Source: Gemmatimonadaceae bacterium
GTDB taxonomy: Bacteria; Gemmatimonadota; Gemmatimonadetes; Gemmatimonadales; Gemmatimonadaceae
DNA: 7,706 bases
Reading direction: 5' to 3'
Assembly (NCBI GenBank): GCA_017881545.1
Contig: JADGQU010000100.1
Span: 1 to 7,706, forward strand
In this document: in pieces, positions 7,551 to 7,706 of the stretch
Layout of the letters: each line of letters starts with the position of its first letter
Position numbering within the stretch: position 1 is the stretch's first letter
The notes under the pieces: model-generated
The model's database searches: none
What the model saw: only the letters and a program-made list of their open reading frames with translations
Told to the model about the DNA's origin: nothing
Position numbers and translations under genes: made by a program

Positions 7551-7556
7551 TACAAT
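7551..7556 (+). promoter_or_regulatory. Candidate -10 element for the plus-strand stress-protein gene
   Basis: TACAAT matches the TATAAT consensus at five of six positions and lies 49 nt before the ATG at 7606. No good TTGACA-like box is found 16-18 nt upstream; the best is CACGTT, which overlaps one copy of the GTnACGTTA repeat. If this is a promoter, it may need an activator or another sigma factor. Confidence 0.3.
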
Positions 7557-7594
7557 CGAGAGTCGAAGACCGCGACCGAAAGGCAGCGAACAAC

Positions 7595-7601
7595 AAGGAG
7601 G
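7595..7601 (+). promoter_or_regulatory. Strong Shine-Dalgarno sequence of the stress-protein gene
   Basis: AAGGAGG is a full match to the anti-Shine-Dalgarno core and lies 4 nt before ATG 7606-7608. It fixes this start codon even though the frame closes after 12 codons. It is also the best ribosome site in the window, as expected for a gene that was once highly expressed. Confidence 0.75.
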
Positions 7602-7605
7602 AACG

Positions 7606-7706
7606 ATGTACAAAGTCATCATGGCGCCAACCGAAGGATCCTGACTCCGGCGACGTACTCGCAAAAGCAGATCATGGAGCCCGGTTCGCCGTGGTGGGAA
7701 GCCGAT
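7606..7706 (+). pseudogene. Universal stress protein (UspA-like) gene remnant, internally deleted and frameshifted, cut by the window end
   Basis: From ATG 7606 the frame reads MYKVIMAPTEGS and stops at TGA 7642-7644. This is a near-textbook UspA N terminus: first beta strand, then the PT(D/E)GS nucleotide-site turn. Skipping one base, the frame starting at 7643 is open to the window end and reads DSGD, then VLAKADHGARFAVVGSR. That resembles the C-terminal half of a UspA domain, where an alpha helix leads to GADLIVVGSRG just before the G-2x-G-9x-G(S/T) ATP site. The roughly 80-100 residues expected between these two parts are missing. The simplest reading is an internal deletion that also shifted the frame. 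A collapsed assembly near a contig end is the main alternative. A programmed frameshift would not explain the missing middle. The strong ribosome site implies a recently functional gene. Confidence 0.6.

Larger units (their letters stand above)
7431..7605. other. 175-bp divergent intergenic region between the xfp operon and the stress-protein gene
   Basis: This region must hold the promoters of both the minus-strand 190-aa/xfp operon and the plus-strand stress-protein gene. I see no convincing -10/-35 pair for the minus direction; the best -10-like string is TATACC (7473-7468), without a matching -35. Two related stretches, GTGACGTTA (7452-7460) and GTCACGTTA (7526-7534), differ at one base and lie about 74 bp apart in the same orientation. 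They could be paired regulator sites. No terminator, small gene or RNA gene is apparent. Confidence 0.5.

Noticed and set aside
1..7706. Mobile elements, CRISPR arrays, tRNAs or long direct repeats
   Set aside because: No transposase or integrase motifs, no regularly spaced repeats and no tRNA-like cloverleaf were seen; nearly all sequence is accounted for by conserved genes.

Overview
The window is compact, GC-rich bacterial chromosome. Almost all of it is coding, and five of the six genes lie on the minus strand. Base composition, very short spacers and gene content suggest a free-living soil or sediment bacterium. A Gemmatimonadota-like source is only a hunch from protein style and cannot be settled from this window. 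There are no tRNAs, rRNAs, CRISPR arrays or insertion sequences.

On the minus strand, in transcription order, an upstream pair comes first: a 190-residue membrane-anchored protein of unknown function (7430-6858), then, 31 bp later, a full-length xylulose-5-phosphate/fructose-6-phosphate phosphoketolase (6826-4394). The 116-bp gap that follows is the only clearly AT-rich stretch. It holds a GC-rich hairpin directly behind the phosphoketolase stop codon and a near-perfect palindrome that overlaps a plausible promoter.

Next is a tightly packed three-gene membrane cassette: a VIT1/CCC1-type iron/manganese transporter (4277-3576), a P2A-type Ca2+ ATPase (3579-769), and an AI-2E-family permease (772 to beyond position 1). 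Both junctions in the cassette are 4-nt start/stop overlaps (GTGA and ATGA), so translation is probably coupled.

At the right edge, diverging from the phosphoketolase operon across a 175-bp intergenic region, a plus-strand gene starts behind a strong Shine-Dalgarno sequence. Its first residues (MYKVIMAPTEGS) match the start of universal stress proteins, but a stop follows at codon 13. In a shifted frame the sequence resumes with what looks like the C-terminal half of a UspA domain. It appears to be a universal stress protein gene with a large internal deletion and a frameshift, cut by the window end.

Phosphoketolase yields acetyl phosphate (hence ATP or acetyl-CoA) without oxidation, while the cassette handles divalent cations. 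Together with the stress-protein remnant, this looks like a stress, low-oxygen or energy-limitation locus. That functional link is inference from gene proximity, not something the sequence proves.
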